The notes under the pieces were generated by a model. The model did no database searches and was not told where the DNA came from. It was given only the letters and a program-made list of their open reading frames with translations. Positions 1-7,744 of a stretch of DNA of 64,000 nucleotides are shown here, one piece after another. Made by a program: the position numbers and the translations under genes. How positions within the stretch are numbered: the first letter of the stretch is position 1; each line of letters begins with the position of its first letter. Source of the stretch: Paeniroseomonas aquatica (GTDB lineage: Bacteria; Pseudomonadota; Alphaproteobacteria; Acetobacterales; Acetobacteraceae); NCBI RefSeq assembly GCF_030409335.1, contig NZ_JAUFPN010000184.1, positions 145,126-209,125 on the forward strand, given 5' to 3'.

Positions 1-648
1 CAATTCGGCCCGAACGAGGATCTCTCGCGCTATCCCCGGCAGGAGGCCCGTGACCTCGAGATGCTGGAGGCGGCGGGCTGTGACCTCGCCTGGCTGCCGA
101 GCGTCGAGGCCATGTACCCGCCCGGCCGGGCGACCACCATCGACGTCGAAGGCGCGGCCGAGGGCTGGGAAGGCGCCGCGCGCCCGGGGCATTTCCGCGG
201 CGTCGCCACGGTCTGCACCAAGCTGTTCCAGCAGACCGGCGCCGTCGCGGCGATGTTCGGCGAGAAGGACTGGCAGCAGCTGCAGGCCATCCGCCAGGTG
301 GTGCGCGACCTCGACATGCCGATCCGCATCATCGGCTGCCCGACGGTGCGGGAGGCGGATGGGCTGGCCATGTCCTCCCGCAACCGTTTCCTCAGCCCGG
401 CGGAGCGGGCCCAGGCTGCGGCCCTGCCGGGAGCGATGCAGGCCGCCATCGCCGCCATGGCCCGGGGCGCCACCCCCGCGGCGGCACTTGCCGAGGCCCG
501 GGCCGGGCTGGCGGCGGCGGGCTTCGCCCTCGACTACCTAGCGCTGGTCGAGCCGGAGACGCTGCGCGCATGCGCCGCGCCGCCGGCCCGGCTGATCGCC
601 GCCGCCCGGCTGGGCGGCGTGCGATTGCTGGACAACATGCCGGCCTGA
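1..648 (+). CDS. panC: Pantoate--beta-alanine ligase, 5'-truncated by the window edge
   Basis: PanC condenses pantoate with beta-alanine, using ATP, to give pantothenate in the cytoplasm. The reading frame is already open at base 1, so roughly the first 60-70 residues (including the HIGH-type nucleotide motif) lie outside the window. What remains carries family motifs in order: FGPNEDLSRYPR at the left edge, GHFRGVATVCTKLF, GEKDWQQL, and DGLAMSSRNRFLS, which is the KMSKS-like ATP-binding loop. The C-terminus is of normal length. CoaA, the next enzyme on the route to coenzyme A, is encoded about 1.2 kb downstream on the other strand. The gene converges on the GH16-like gene, and its stop codon sits in the loop of a hairpin. 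Confidence 0.95.
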   Translation, partial: QFGPNEDLSRYPRQEARDLEMLEAAGCDLAWLPSVEAMYPPGRATTIDVEGAAEGWEGAARPGHFRGVATVCTKLFQQTGAVAAMFGEKDWQQLQAIRQVVRDLDMPIRIIGCPTVREADGLAMSSRNRFLSPAERAQAAALPGAMQAAIAAMARGATPAAALAEARAGLAAAGFALDYLALVEPETLRACAAPPARLIAAARLGGVRLLDNMPA

Positions 649-657
649 AGGGCCGGC
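639..657. terminator. Hairpin over the panC stop codon, candidate two-way terminator
   Basis: GCCGGCC-TGAAG-GGCCGGC is a perfect 7-bp stem with a 5-base loop. The panC stop TGA (646-648) lies in the loop, and the convergent gene ends at 659. No T-run follows on either strand, so intrinsic termination is an inference from position and stem strength. Confidence 0.45.
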
Positions 658-658
658 C

Positions 659-1564
659 TCAGTAGAACCAGTGGCCGGTGGCGGCGTAGTTCGCCTCCGC
701 CTGGGCCGCGAGGGCGTACCAGTCGACCGGCGCCTCGGCAGGGGCGGCCGGCTGCGCCGGCTGCGGGGTGGCCGCGGTGCCTTCGGCGGCGGGCATGTCG
801 TAGTACCAATGCCCGGTCGCCGCGAAATTCGCCGCGGCCTGCGCCGCCAGCGCATCCCAGTCGATGGCCGCCGCGGGGGCCGCCACGGGGACGGTCGGCG
901 TCGGGGTGCTGGGCGCGGGGGCGGGAGACGGCGTCGGATCGGTCGCCGGCAACTGGGCCACCGGGGTGCCGGCCACGCCGAGCGGCACGTAGTCCACGTC
1001 GGTGACGGTCATCGAGGTTTCGTAGCTCGTGTTGAGCCAGCCGATGACGTTGTTCATGCCGCCGTGGTCGTAGTCGATCGGCACGTACTGGGTGAACTCG
1101 GCCTGCTTCACCCCATCGACCAGGTAGGTCAGGTGGTTCGGCTCCCAGATCAGCTTGAACTCGTGGAAGACCCCGGTGAGGACGCCCTCGTAGATGTCGG
1201 TCACCGCATGGTCGCCGTTGTCGTCCCAGTGCAGGGCGCCGTAGATGCGGCCGGTGCCGTCGTTGGTGACCTCGGCGAGGTTGATCTCCTGGCCCGGCCA
1301 GTGGTTGTCGCCCGGCCAGAGGATGATGGCGGGCCCGGGCATGGTGCCTTCGAACTTCGCGTTGATCGTGTAGGTGCCGTAGCCCTGGCCGGAGCTGGTG
1401 CTCACCGCCTGCTGCATGAGGCCGGAGGTTCCGCGCAGGGTCACCTGACCGGGGACGGAGGCATCGACGTTCCAGTTGTCGGTGAAGACACCGATGCCGT
1501 TGTCGAAGCTCTCGTGCAGGGGACGGTCGGTCTCGACGGCACTGGTCGGGCTGGTCGTTGCCAT
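659..1564 (-). CDS. GH16-like (laminarinase/concanavalin-fold) protein with C-terminal tandem repeats
   Basis: 301 residues. The start ATG is chosen because GAGGA lies about 9 bases upstream; the frame stays open further upstream but gives no better N-terminus. Residues 15-195 read like a glycoside hydrolase family 16 beta-sandwich: WPGDNHWPGQEI, LHWDDNG, FHEFKLIWEP, LTYLVDG and a final NNVIGWLN strand. The active-site motif of the family is ExDxxE; here it is E93-I-N-L-A-E98, with Asn at the Asp position. A Pro/Ala/Thr linker (about 200-232) leads to two near-identical 21-residue repeats (235-255, 281-301), each starting DW and ending ATGHWxY. No Sec or lipoprotein signal is visible. The likely target is a beta-glucan, but activity and export route are unknown. 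Confidence 0.75.
   Translation of the reverse strand: MATTSPTSAVETDRPLHESFDNGIGVFTDNWNVDASVPGQVTLRGTSGLMQQAVSTSSGQGYGTYTINAKFEGTMPGPAIILWPGDNHWPGQEINLAEVTNDGTGRIYGALHWDDNGDHAVTDIYEGVLTGVFHEFKLIWEPNHLTYLVDGVKQAEFTQYVPIDYDHGGMNNVIGWLNTSYETSMTVTDVDYVPLGVAGTPVAQLPATDPTPSPAPAPSTPTPTVPVAAPAAAIDWDALAAQAAANFAATGHWYYDMPAAEGTAATPQPAQPAAPAEAPVDWYALAAQAEANYAATGHWFY
662..862 (-). repeat. Two 63-bp protein-coding repeats at the end of the GH16-like gene
   Basis: Repeat units at 800-862 and 662-724 encode DWxALAAQA...AN(F/Y)AATGHW(Y/F)Y. They are separated by a 25-residue Pro/Ala/Glu-rich linker. The second unit is the very C-terminus of the protein. I do not recognise the repeat as a named carbohydrate-binding or secretion domain. 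Confidence 0.8.
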
Positions 1565-1807
1565 TCGGCAAAATCCTCGCGATTCGGCATTGCGGCTACC
1601 TGTCCGGGCGGAAGGCCCGGCCGCGATCCAGCCCCGCAACTGGGCCGAACATGGTGCGGCCGTCGGCTCACCCCAGGGGCGCAAGCATGCCGGCCACGAC
1701 AGGCATCCCCGGACTTAGACCGCTGGCGCTGGCACGCAAGTACACGAACCCGGCAACTTGGAATGCGCCGAATATTCAACGCCCCAGCCGAAGCCCTTTG
1801 TCACAGA

Positions 1808-1846
1808 CAATGAGGTAAAACGAAATATTCCGACGCCGCCTCATTG
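1808..1846. promoter_or_regulatory. Inverted repeat CAATGAGG-N23-CCTCATTG between coaA and the GH16-like gene
   Basis: Perfect 8-bp arms at 1808-1815 and 1839-1846 with an AT-rich 23-base centre, in the 290-bp gap between the coaA stop and the GH16-like start. It could be an operator or the end of the coaA transcript. The gap holds no convincing gene. Confidence 0.35.
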
Positions 1847-1854
1847 CTGCTTGA

Positions 1855-2889
1855 CTACATTCGTCGTAGCCAGACCTGCTCGATCCTGTGCTCCGAGTCT
1901 TTGCGAAGCACCAGCCTGGCACGATGGCGCGTCGGCTGGATGTTCTCCCGCAGGTTTAGAAGATTGATGTCCTGCCAGATGCCCATGGCCACCGCTCGCG
2001 CCTCCGCCGGGGGCAGCTTGGCGAAATGATGGAAGTAGCTGTCGGGCTTGGGGAAGGCGATCTTCTGCAGAAGGAGGAAACGTTCGATGTACCAGGCCTC
2101 GATCTCCGCCTCGCCGGCATCGAGATAGACCGAGAAGTCGAAGAAATCGGAGGCGACGACGGCCGCGCCGGCGGCATGCTGCAGCACGTTCAACCCTTCG
2201 AAGATGACGATGTCGGGGCGCCGCAGCACCTGCGCCTCGCCGGGGATGATGTCGTATTTCAGGTGCGAGTAGACCGGCGCCGCCACCTCCGCCTCGCCCG
2301 CCTTCAGCGCATGCAGGAAGGCCAGCATCCGCCGCAGGTCGTAGCTTTCGGGGAAGCCCTTCCGCCGCATCAGCCCGCGCTCCTGCAGCACCCGGGTCGG
2401 GTGCAGGAAGCCGTCGGTGGTGACCAGTTCGACGCGGGGATGGTCCGGCCAGCGCGCCAGGATCGCCTGCAGCACCCGGGCCAGGGTGCTTTTCCCCACC
2501 GCGACGCTGCCGGCGATGCCGATGATGTAGGGCGGCGGCGCCGCCCGGTTGCCGAGGAAGCTGTCCTGCGCCATGGCCAGCCGCCGCGCCGCCCGCACCT
2601 GCAGGTTCAGCAGCCGCGACAGCGGCAGATAGATGTCCTGCACCTCGGCCAGGGAGACGGTGTCGTTGATGCCGCGCAGCGCGCCGATGTCGGCCCGGGT
2701 CAGCGACAGCGGCGTGTTGGCCCGCAGCGCGGCCCAGGCGGCGCGGTCGAAGATCCGGTAGCCCGGCTCGGCCAGCGGGGCATCGCCCGGGAGGTCGCCC
2801 GGGAGGCCATCGGCCAGGAGCGGGGCGGCCGGTCGGGGTTCGGCCGGGGGAGGATCGGCCATCAGCGGGGCGGCTTGCATGGGCGCCAT
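1855..2889 (-). CDS. coaA: Type I pantothenate kinase
   Basis: CoaA phosphorylates pantothenate with ATP, the committed and feedback-controlled step of coenzyme A synthesis. The protein is up to 344 residues. The P-loop GSVAVGKS is at about 127-134, followed by [16 protein letters not shown] and the C-terminal [12 protein letters not shown] that typify the prokaryotic type I (CoaA) family, as opposed to CoaX. The N-terminus carries a Pro/Ala-rich extension of about 40 residues before the recognisable domain ([10 protein letters not shown]), so translation may begin at Met4 or Met10 instead; no start has a clear ribosome binding site. With panC nearby, two steps of CoA synthesis map to this end of the window. 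Confidence 0.93.
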   Translation of the reverse strand: MAPMQAAPLMADPPPAEPRPAAPLLADGLPGDLPGDAPLAEPGYRIFDRAAWAALRANTPLSLTRADIGALRGINDTVSLAEVQDIYLPLSRLLNLQVRAARRLAMAQDSFLGNRAAPPPYIIGIAGSVAVGKSTLARVLQAILARWPDHPRVELVTTDGFLHPTRVLQERGLMRRKGFPESYDLRRMLAFLHALKAGEAEVAAPVYSHLKYDIIPGEAQVLRRPDIVIFEGLNVLQHAAGAAVVASDFFDFSVYLDAGEAEIEAWYIERFLLLQKIAFPKPDSYFHHFAKLPPAEARAVAMGIWQDINLLNLRENIQPTRHRARLVLRKDSEHRIEQVWLRRM

Positions 2890-2921
2890 CGTGTCATGCC
2901 GCGGGAAATCTCCAAAACCGA

Positions 2922-3032
2922 TCAGCCGCGCGCCACCGGCACCACTCCGGCGAGGGTCAGCCCCAGGGCCGCCATGTCGCCCAGGCCGGGGCTTTCGTCC
3001 AGCACCCGGACCGGGCCGCGCGCCCGGCCGGC
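2922..3032 (-). pseudogene. Remnant resembling the C-terminus of an EamA/DMT-type transporter
   Basis: Between gluQ and coaA the minus strand reads [16 protein letters not shown], then [12 protein letters not shown] and a stop at 2922. This looks like the last helix of EamA/DMT permeases, where a glutamate is followed by a D(L/M)AAL..LAGV helix. No start codon and no upstream transporter domain exist: the frame runs straight into unrelated gluQ sequence. I read it as a decayed gene end, on resemblance alone. Confidence 0.3.
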
Positions 3033-3037
3033 GGCGG

Positions 3038-3889
3038 TCACGGCGGCAGGGCCGGGTCGGCGAAGCCGGCCAGGGCCCGCACCTCGGCCGGGGTCATGCC
3101 GGCGTCGCGCAGCGACCGCAGGCTCGGCGCGCCGTCCCGCTTGGCGAGGCGCCTTCCGGCCGCATCGGCCAGCAGGCGGTGGTGGGCATAGCCCGGCTCC
3201 GGCCATCCCAGCAGGGTCTGCAGCAGGCGGTGAAGATGGGTGGCGGGCTTCAGGTCCTCGCCCCGGGTCACCAGCGTGACCCCCTGCAGCGCGTCGTCAT
3301 GGGTGACGCACAGATGATAGCTGGCCGGGACATCCTTGCGCGCCAGCACCACGTCGCCGAACTGGCCGGGGTCGCAGCGCAGCCGCCCCTCCCCGGCCTC
3401 GTGGAACGAGAGATCCCCCGGCGCCGCGGCCAGGGCCGCCGCCATGTCGAGCCGCAGGGCGAAGGCATCGCCCCGGGCGATGCGGGCGGCCCGCCCGGCG
3501 GCGGTCAGCCGGCGGCAGGTGCCGGGGTAGAGCGGCCCGTCCGGCCCCTGTGGCGCCCGGCCGGCGGCGGCCACCTCGCGGGCGATCTCGCCACGGGTGC
3601 AGAAGCAGGGGTAGAGCAGCCCGCGGCCGGAGAGCCGGTCCAGGGTCGCGCGGTACTCGGCGAAATGCGCCGATTGCCGCCGTGGCGGCGCATCCCATGT
3701 GAGGCCCAGCCAGCCCAGGTCGGCCAGGATCGCCGCGGTGAACTCGGGGCGGCATCGGGTGGTGTCGATATCCTCGATCCGCAGCAGGCAGCGGTCCCCC
3801 GCCCGCCAGGCGGCCAGGGCGGCGTGGGCATGGCCGAGGTGCAGCAGCCCGGTCGGGCTGGGGGCGAAGCGGGTCACGGTTGCGGCCAT
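3038..3889 (-). CDS. gluQ: Glutamyl-Q tRNA(Asp) synthetase
   Basis: GluQRS activates glutamate and attaches it to the queuosine base at position 34 of tRNA(Asp); it is a paralogue of the GluRS catalytic core without the anticodon-binding domain. 283 residues, the usual size. Visible are [15 protein letters not shown] (HIGH motif), RIEDIDTTR, a CFC...C zinc-site pattern around residues 95-130, the catalytic [17 protein letters not shown] block, TRGEDL, and [10 protein letters not shown] (KMSKS equivalent). The start at MAATVTRF is preferred over an upstream in-frame Met because the family begins close to the RFAPSPTG motif. It is divergent from the esterase gene, 44 bases away. Confidence 0.93.
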   Translation of the reverse strand: MAATVTRFAPSPTGLLHLGHAHAALAAWRAGDRCLLRIEDIDTTRCRPEFTAAILADLGWLGLTWDAPPRRQSAHFAEYRATLDRLSGRGLLYPCFCTRGEIAREVAAAGRAPQGPDGPLYPGTCRRLTAAGRAARIARGDAFALRLDMAAALAAAPGDLSFHEAGEGRLRCDPGQFGDVVLARKDVPASYHLCVTHDDALQGVTLVTRGEDLKPATHLHRLLQTLLGWPEPGYAHHRLLADAAGRRLAKRDGAPSLRSLRDAGMTPAEVRALAGFADPALPP

Positions 3890-3933
3890 GGCCGCCCCTG
3901 GGTAGCGGGTGCCGAGCAGAAGGAGCAAGCCGG

Positions 3934-4602
3934 ATGGTGCTGTTGGATGGGCCCCGCATCGGGCCGCAGGCGGGCGGCAGCCCGCGGCAACTCGTGGTGC
4001 TGCTGCATGGGCTGGGGGCCGATGGCGCCGACCTGATCGACCTGGCGCCGCAATGGGCCGCGACGCTGCCGCATGCCGCCTTTGTCGCGCCGGACGCGCC
4101 GGAGCCCTGCGACATGGGCCCCTACGGCCGGCAGTGGTTCAGCCTGCAGGACCGCCGCCCGGCGGTGATGGCGGCGGGGGCGCGGCTGGCGGCCGAGGGG
4201 CTGAATGCCTTCCTGGATGCCGAGCTGGCCCGGCTCGGCCTGCCCGGCACCGCCCTGGCGCTGGCCGGCTTCAGCCAGGGCTGCATGATGGCGCTCTACG
4301 CCGGGCTGCGGCGGCCGGCGGCGCCGGCGGCGGCGGTCCTCGGCTATTCGGGCGCCCTGCTGGCCGCCGAGTCGCTGGCCGCCGAGCTCGTCTGCCGCCC
4401 GCCGGTGCTGCTCGTGCACGGGGAGGCCGACGACATCGTCCCCGTCGCCGCCAGCCGGGCGGCCGAGCAGTCGCTCCGTGCCGCCGGGGTTCCGGTGGAG
4501 GCGCTGTACCGGCCCGGCCTGGCGCATGGCATCGACGAGGCGGGGCTGCTGGCCGGCGCCCGGATGCTCGGCCGGGCCTTCGCCGCGGCGCCCGGCGCAT
4601 GA
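3934..4602 (+). CDS. Alpha/beta-hydrolase carboxylesterase (phospholipase/acyl-protein thioesterase-like)
   Basis: 222 residues with AAGGAG 8 bases ahead of the start. It belongs to the carboxylesterase 2 (YpfH/APT1-like) group. Features: oxyanion loop LLHGLGADGADL, nucleophile elbow GFSQG (Ser114), acid in HGEADDIVP (Asp166), and His198 in GLAHGID. There is no signal peptide, so it is probably a cytoplasmic hydrolase of short acyl esters or thioesters; the physiological substrate cannot be read from sequence. It is transcribed alone, divergent from gluQ. Confidence 0.9.
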   Translation: MVLLDGPRIGPQAGGSPRQLVVLLHGLGADGADLIDLAPQWAATLPHAAFVAPDAPEPCDMGPYGRQWFSLQDRRPAVMAAGARLAAEGLNAFLDAELARLGLPGTALALAGFSQGCMMALYAGLRRPAAPAAAVLGYSGALLAAESLAAELVCRPPVLLVHGEADDIVPVAASRAAEQSLRAAGVPVEALYRPGLAHGIDEAGLLAGARMLGRAFAAAPGA

Positions 4603-4718
4603 CAGCCGGATGAAACGAGCCGGCGGCCCTGTTGCACCGCCGCGACGGGACTGGCATGAATGCGCTGTTGATCGGCGGCGCCACTGCATGTTGGGCCCGT
4701 TAGCCGTGACAGGCCCCA

Positions 4719-5330
4719 ATGCTGGATGGCCCCGCCCCGGATGAGGAGCGGCGCTTGCCTGACGGCGGTACGTTCATCGGTGGGCAGACTTTCCCGGCCC
4801 TGGTATTGAATGCGGACTTCCGGCCGCTTTCGTACTTTCCCCTGTCGATCTGGTCCTGGCAGGACGCGGTCAAGGCCGTGTTCCTCGACCGCGTCTCGGT
4901 GCTGAACGAATACGAGACCGAGGTGCATTCGCCGACCCTGTCGATGCGCCTGCCCAGCGTCATCGCGCTGAAGGAATACATCCCGGCGGCCCGCCGCCCG
5001 GCCTTCACCCGCTTCAACGTCTTCCTGCGCGACCGCTTCGAGTGCCAGTACTGCGGCGAGAACCGGCCGACCCACGACCTGACCTTCGACCACGTGATCC
5101 CGCGCAGCCGCGGCGGCCGGACCACCTGGGACAATGTCTGCACCGCCTGCGGCCCCTGCAACCTGCGCAAGGGCGCACGGCTGCCGCGGGAATGCCACAT
5201 GCATCCCCGCGAGGTGCCGCGGCAGCCGACCAGCTGGGAACTGCAGGAGAACGGCCGGGCCTTCCCGCCGAACTACCTGCACGAGAGCTGGCGCGACTAC
5301 CTCTACTGGGATTCCGAGCTGGAAAGCTGA
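4719..5330 (+). CDS. HNH endonuclease family protein
   Basis: 203 residues. An N-terminal region (PALVLNADFRPLSYFPLSIWSWQDAV) typical of the stand-alone HNH proteins common in alphaproteobacteria precedes the nuclease fold. The zinc-ribbon cysteines are C109-x2-C112 and C144-x2-C147, around the FDHVIPRSRGG active-site turn (D124, H125) and WDNV. The DNA substrate is unknown; this family is widespread outside restriction loci and nothing nearby suggests defence. Its 3' end overlaps the convergent lipoprotein gene by 28 bases. Confidence 0.9.
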   Translation: MLDGPAPDEERRLPDGGTFIGGQTFPALVLNADFRPLSYFPLSIWSWQDAVKAVFLDRVSVLNEYETEVHSPTLSMRLPSVIALKEYIPAARRPAFTRFNVFLRDRFECQYCGENRPTHDLTFDHVIPRSRGGRTTWDNVCTACGPCNLRKGARLPRECHMHPREVPRQPTSWELQENGRAFPPNYLHESWRDYLYWDSELES

Positions 5331-6055
5331 GCCAGCACCAGGGCGGGCGGCGAGCCGGTCATGATCGTGGGGTAAGGCGAGACGAGGCCTTCGCCGGTGG
5401 CCAGCGCCTCGGCCAGGCTGGCGGCGAAATTGCCGACCAGGGTGTTCACCGCCATGCCGTTCATCGCATCGTGGTTGACGGTGGCGATGATGGTCAGGAA
5501 GCGGCCCTGCAGGCCGGTGACGCAGGTGTAGCGGACCTGGGCGCCCGCCCCGAGGGGACGGCGCAGGACCGAGCAGCGCAGGGCCGTGCCGGCGCCGCCC
5601 TGGAAGCCCTGGTCCGCCTCGCGGCGCCACGCCGCGGATGCGGCCTCCGACACGGCCGGTGCCGCCTCCCGGGTGGTGCCCCGGGTGGTGAAGGAGTCGG
5701 CCGGGCGCGGCGGCACGCCGGCTGGCGGTGCCCGGTGCTGGACGGAGGTGGTCAGCTGCTCCAGCAGCACCCGCACCTCGGCGCCTTCCGGCCCCTCCGG
5801 CAGGGCCTGCGGCGCCTGCGGCCGGGTCAGCACCACGCTCGAGAAGGCGCCGGGCACCCCGTAGGACCGGCCGGCGCTGTCGGCCACCGCCAGGGCGGTG
5901 GCGGGACCATGGGCGGTGAAGGCGGCCAGGCGCGGCGGCAGGCTGTTCAGCAGGTCGCGGCTGGACCGCTCGGGGGACTCCGGGGCCGGGACTGGGCCGG
6001 CGCAGGCCGCCAGCAGCAGGGCGCCGCCGAGCATCAGGGCATTCTGCAGGGTCAT
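5303..6055 (-). CDS. Predicted lipoprotein of unknown function
   Basis: 250 residues. The start at MTLQNALMLGG gives a clean type II signal peptide with lipobox LLAAC (cleavage before Cys18). The mature protein has an S/P-rich stretch, then two cysteines (RCSVL, RYTCV) set in a compact region ending TVNHDAMNGMAVNTLVGNF. I do not recognise a family. An in-frame Met five codons upstream is possible but would put charged residues ahead of the signal. Probably attached to the inner or outer membrane. Confidence 0.7.
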   Translation of the reverse strand: MTLQNALMLGGALLLAACAGPVPAPESPERSSRDLLNSLPPRLAAFTAHGPATALAVADSAGRSYGVPGAFSSVVLTRPQAPQALPEGPEGAEVRVLLEQLTTSVQHRAPPAGVPPRPADSFTTRGTTREAAPAVSEAASAAWRREADQGFQGGAGTALRCSVLRRPLGAGAQVRYTCVTGLQGRFLTIIATVNHDAMNGMAVNTLVGNFAASLAEALATGEGLVSPYPTIMTGSPPALVLAQLSSSESQ

Positions 6056-6187
6056 GCGACGCCATCCCATTGCCGCGGCCGGCCGATGCCGCCTCGTCCG
6101 GCCGTCAACCTGGTGAGCCTGCCGCCATTGGCGGCGGCGGACCATGCCAGCGCAAAAGGCCACCGGCTGTCAAAGCCCGCTGGCCCG

Positions 6188-6655
6188 CTACCGCGCCTTC
6201 ACCGCGCGCTTGCCGTGGCTGTCCTGCGGCACCCCGCGCTGCAGCGACATGTGGCTGTGCACCCCGACCCAGCGCCCGTCCGGCTGCTTCGCCAGCACGA
6301 TTGTCGCCCGCCCCGGCCGCGGGAAGGCGCGGCCGTCGGGGTGGAAGCCGGTGCTGTCCCAGGGCGCGACCGCCACCGCCATGCCGCCATCCGCAGAGGC
6401 CAGGACCAGGGTATTGGCCAGGTCGAAGGCGAAGCCCTCGGTCCGCGGCCAGACATTGTCCCACTGGCTGTCGGTCCAGGCCTGGCGGCTGCGGACCAGC
6501 TCCTGGTAGGTCCCGAAGATGACGATGGCATCGTGCCAGAAGGGATAGGCCCGGGCGTAGTCCACCTCCCGGACGCAGGCGGCGAAGCGGTCCAGCCAGT
6601 CCTTGACCGAGGCCGTGGTGGCTGCATCCGCCTCCGGGAGCGGCAGGGTCTCCAT
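6188..6655 (-). CDS. SnoaL-like / NTF2-fold protein (DUF4440 type)
   Basis: 155 residues. VKDWLDRFAACVREVDYARAYPFWHDAIVIFGT at the N-terminus, then a beta-rich half ending RWVGVHSHMSLQRG, matches the cone-shaped NTF2-like fold of SnoaL/SgcJ proteins. Such proteins bind small ligands or act as isomerases or hydrolases; no catalytic pair can be assigned. The ATG overlaps the coq7 stop (TGATG), so it is translated as the third gene of dsbB-coq7-snoaL. A link to quinone metabolism is suggested only by position. Confidence 0.75.
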   Translation of the reverse strand: METLPLPEADAATTASVKDWLDRFAACVREVDYARAYPFWHDAIVIFGTYQELVRSRQAWTDSQWDNVWPRTEGFAFDLANTLVLASADGGMAVAVAPWDSTGFHPDGRAFPRPGRATIVLAKQPDGRWVGVHSHMSLQRGVPQDSHGKRAVKAR

Positions 6656-7179
6656 CAGATCTTCTCGCTCACCTTGATGGCCACCTTGCAGCCGGCCTTG
6701 ATGGCGCTGCTCAGCAGCCGGTAGCCGGGCGTCAGCTCGGCCTCGTGCTCAAGCCCGGTATCGCGGTGCTCGAGCTCCTCGGCGCGGAACTGCACGATAT
6801 GGGCGCGCAGCGGCGCCTCGTCCTCGCCGAGGGCGGCCTCCTGCGCCTGGTAGTGCTCGTCGATCGCCTCCTCCACCGCGACGGTGCAGGCCATGGCGGC
6901 GCGGTGGCCGAGCAGCGCCGTGGCGGCGCCGAGCGCGAAGCCGGCGACGTGCCAGATGGGCAGCAGCGCGGTGGGGCGGACGCGGCGCTCGGCGATGAGC
7001 CGGGAGAAGGTGTCGAGATGCACCTGCTCCTGGTCCTGCATGTGCTGGATCAGCGGTTCCCACCTGGTGCCGCGGAGGACCGCGAGCTGGCCGGCATAGA
7101 TCCGCTTGGCGCCATACTCGCCGGCGTGGTCCACCCGGATGGTCTCCTCGATCATCCGGCGGGGGGTCTTGCGGGTCAT
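6655..7179 (-). CDS. coq7: Demethoxyubiquinone hydroxylase (Coq7/UbiF-type di-iron monooxygenase)
   Basis: Coq7 hydroxylates demethoxyubiquinol in the penultimate step of ubiquinone synthesis, on the inner face of the cytoplasmic membrane. 174 residues. The di-iron carboxylate motifs are complete: E21 in VDHAGE, E51-x2-H54, E103/E104 in VEEAIDEHY, and E135-x2-H138. A hydrophobic helix at HVAGFALGAATALLG (77-91) is the usual membrane-contact segment. AGAGGAGA just upstream gives a strong start, and the ATG overlaps the dsbB stop (ATGA). This shows the organism uses ubiquinone. Confidence 0.95.
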   Translation of the reverse strand: MTRKTPRRMIEETIRVDHAGEYGAKRIYAGQLAVLRGTRWEPLIQHMQDQEQVHLDTFSRLIAERRVRPTALLPIWHVAGFALGAATALLGHRAAMACTVAVEEAIDEHYQAQEAALGEDEAPLRAHIVQFRAEELEHRDTGLEHEAELTPGYRLLSSAIKAGCKVAIKVSEKI

Positions 7180-7697
7180 GGGCGGTCTCCTCTCCGCATC
7201 CAGATGGCGGCCAGCCCCGAAAGGCCAAGCGCGTAAAGCAGGTTCATCGCCGCCATCGACAGCGGCAGGCCGGGGACCAGGTAGGTCGGCGCGTCGCAGG
7301 GCTTGGACGGCGCCGGCGCGAGCGCGCGCATGAGGTCGTCCACCGTCGCCCCGCCGGCCGAGCGCGGCGCCTGGCAGCCCGGCAGCGGCGAGGGCCACCA
7401 GCCCTGCTCGACGCCGACATGGAAGCCGGCGATCGCCCCCGAGACCAGGATCGCCCCCAGCGCCAGCCAGAACAGCGGCCGCCGGGCCCGCGGCAGCAGC
7501 GCCCCGCCCAGCGCCAGCGCGGCCGCGACCCAGTAGGGCCAGCGCTGCCACAGGCAGAGCTCGCAGGGCGCGATGCCGAAGAGGTCCTCGCTGGCGCGGG
7601 CGAACAGCGGCGCGGCGGCCGCGGCGGCGGCGAGCAGGAGCATTCCGATCATGCCGCTATGTCGCGCCGCCGCGCCGCGGGCGCAACTGGACCGCAT
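7176..7697 (-). CDS. dsbB: Disulfide bond formation protein B
   Basis: Inner-membrane protein that reoxidises DsbA-type periplasmic oxidase and passes electrons to ubiquinone. 173 residues with four predicted membrane helices. C45-E-L-C48 sits in the first periplasmic loop and the second pair is C107...C133. Met16 would remove a short charged N-terminus and is an equally good start. The partner oxidase DsbA is not in the window. Its place ahead of the ubiquinone gene coq7 fits its need for quinone. Confidence 0.9.
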   Translation of the reverse strand: MRSSCARGAAARHSGMIGMLLLAAAAAAAPLFARASEDLFGIAPCELCLWQRWPYWVAAALALGGALLPRARRPLFWLALGAILVSGAIAGFHVGVEQGWWPSPLPGCQAPRSAGGATVDDLMRALAPAPSKPCDAPTYLVPGLPLSMAAMNLLYALGLSGLAAIWMRRGDRP

Positions 7698-7744
7698 CCC
7701 GCCCGCCCCATAGTCTGGCCGCTCGGCAGGGCGGGACGCGGGAC

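Noticed and set aside
4719..5330. HNH nuclease as part of a defence or mobile element
   Set aside because: No methylase, helicase, toxin or phage gene is adjacent; this stand-alone family is common in chromosomes of the class.
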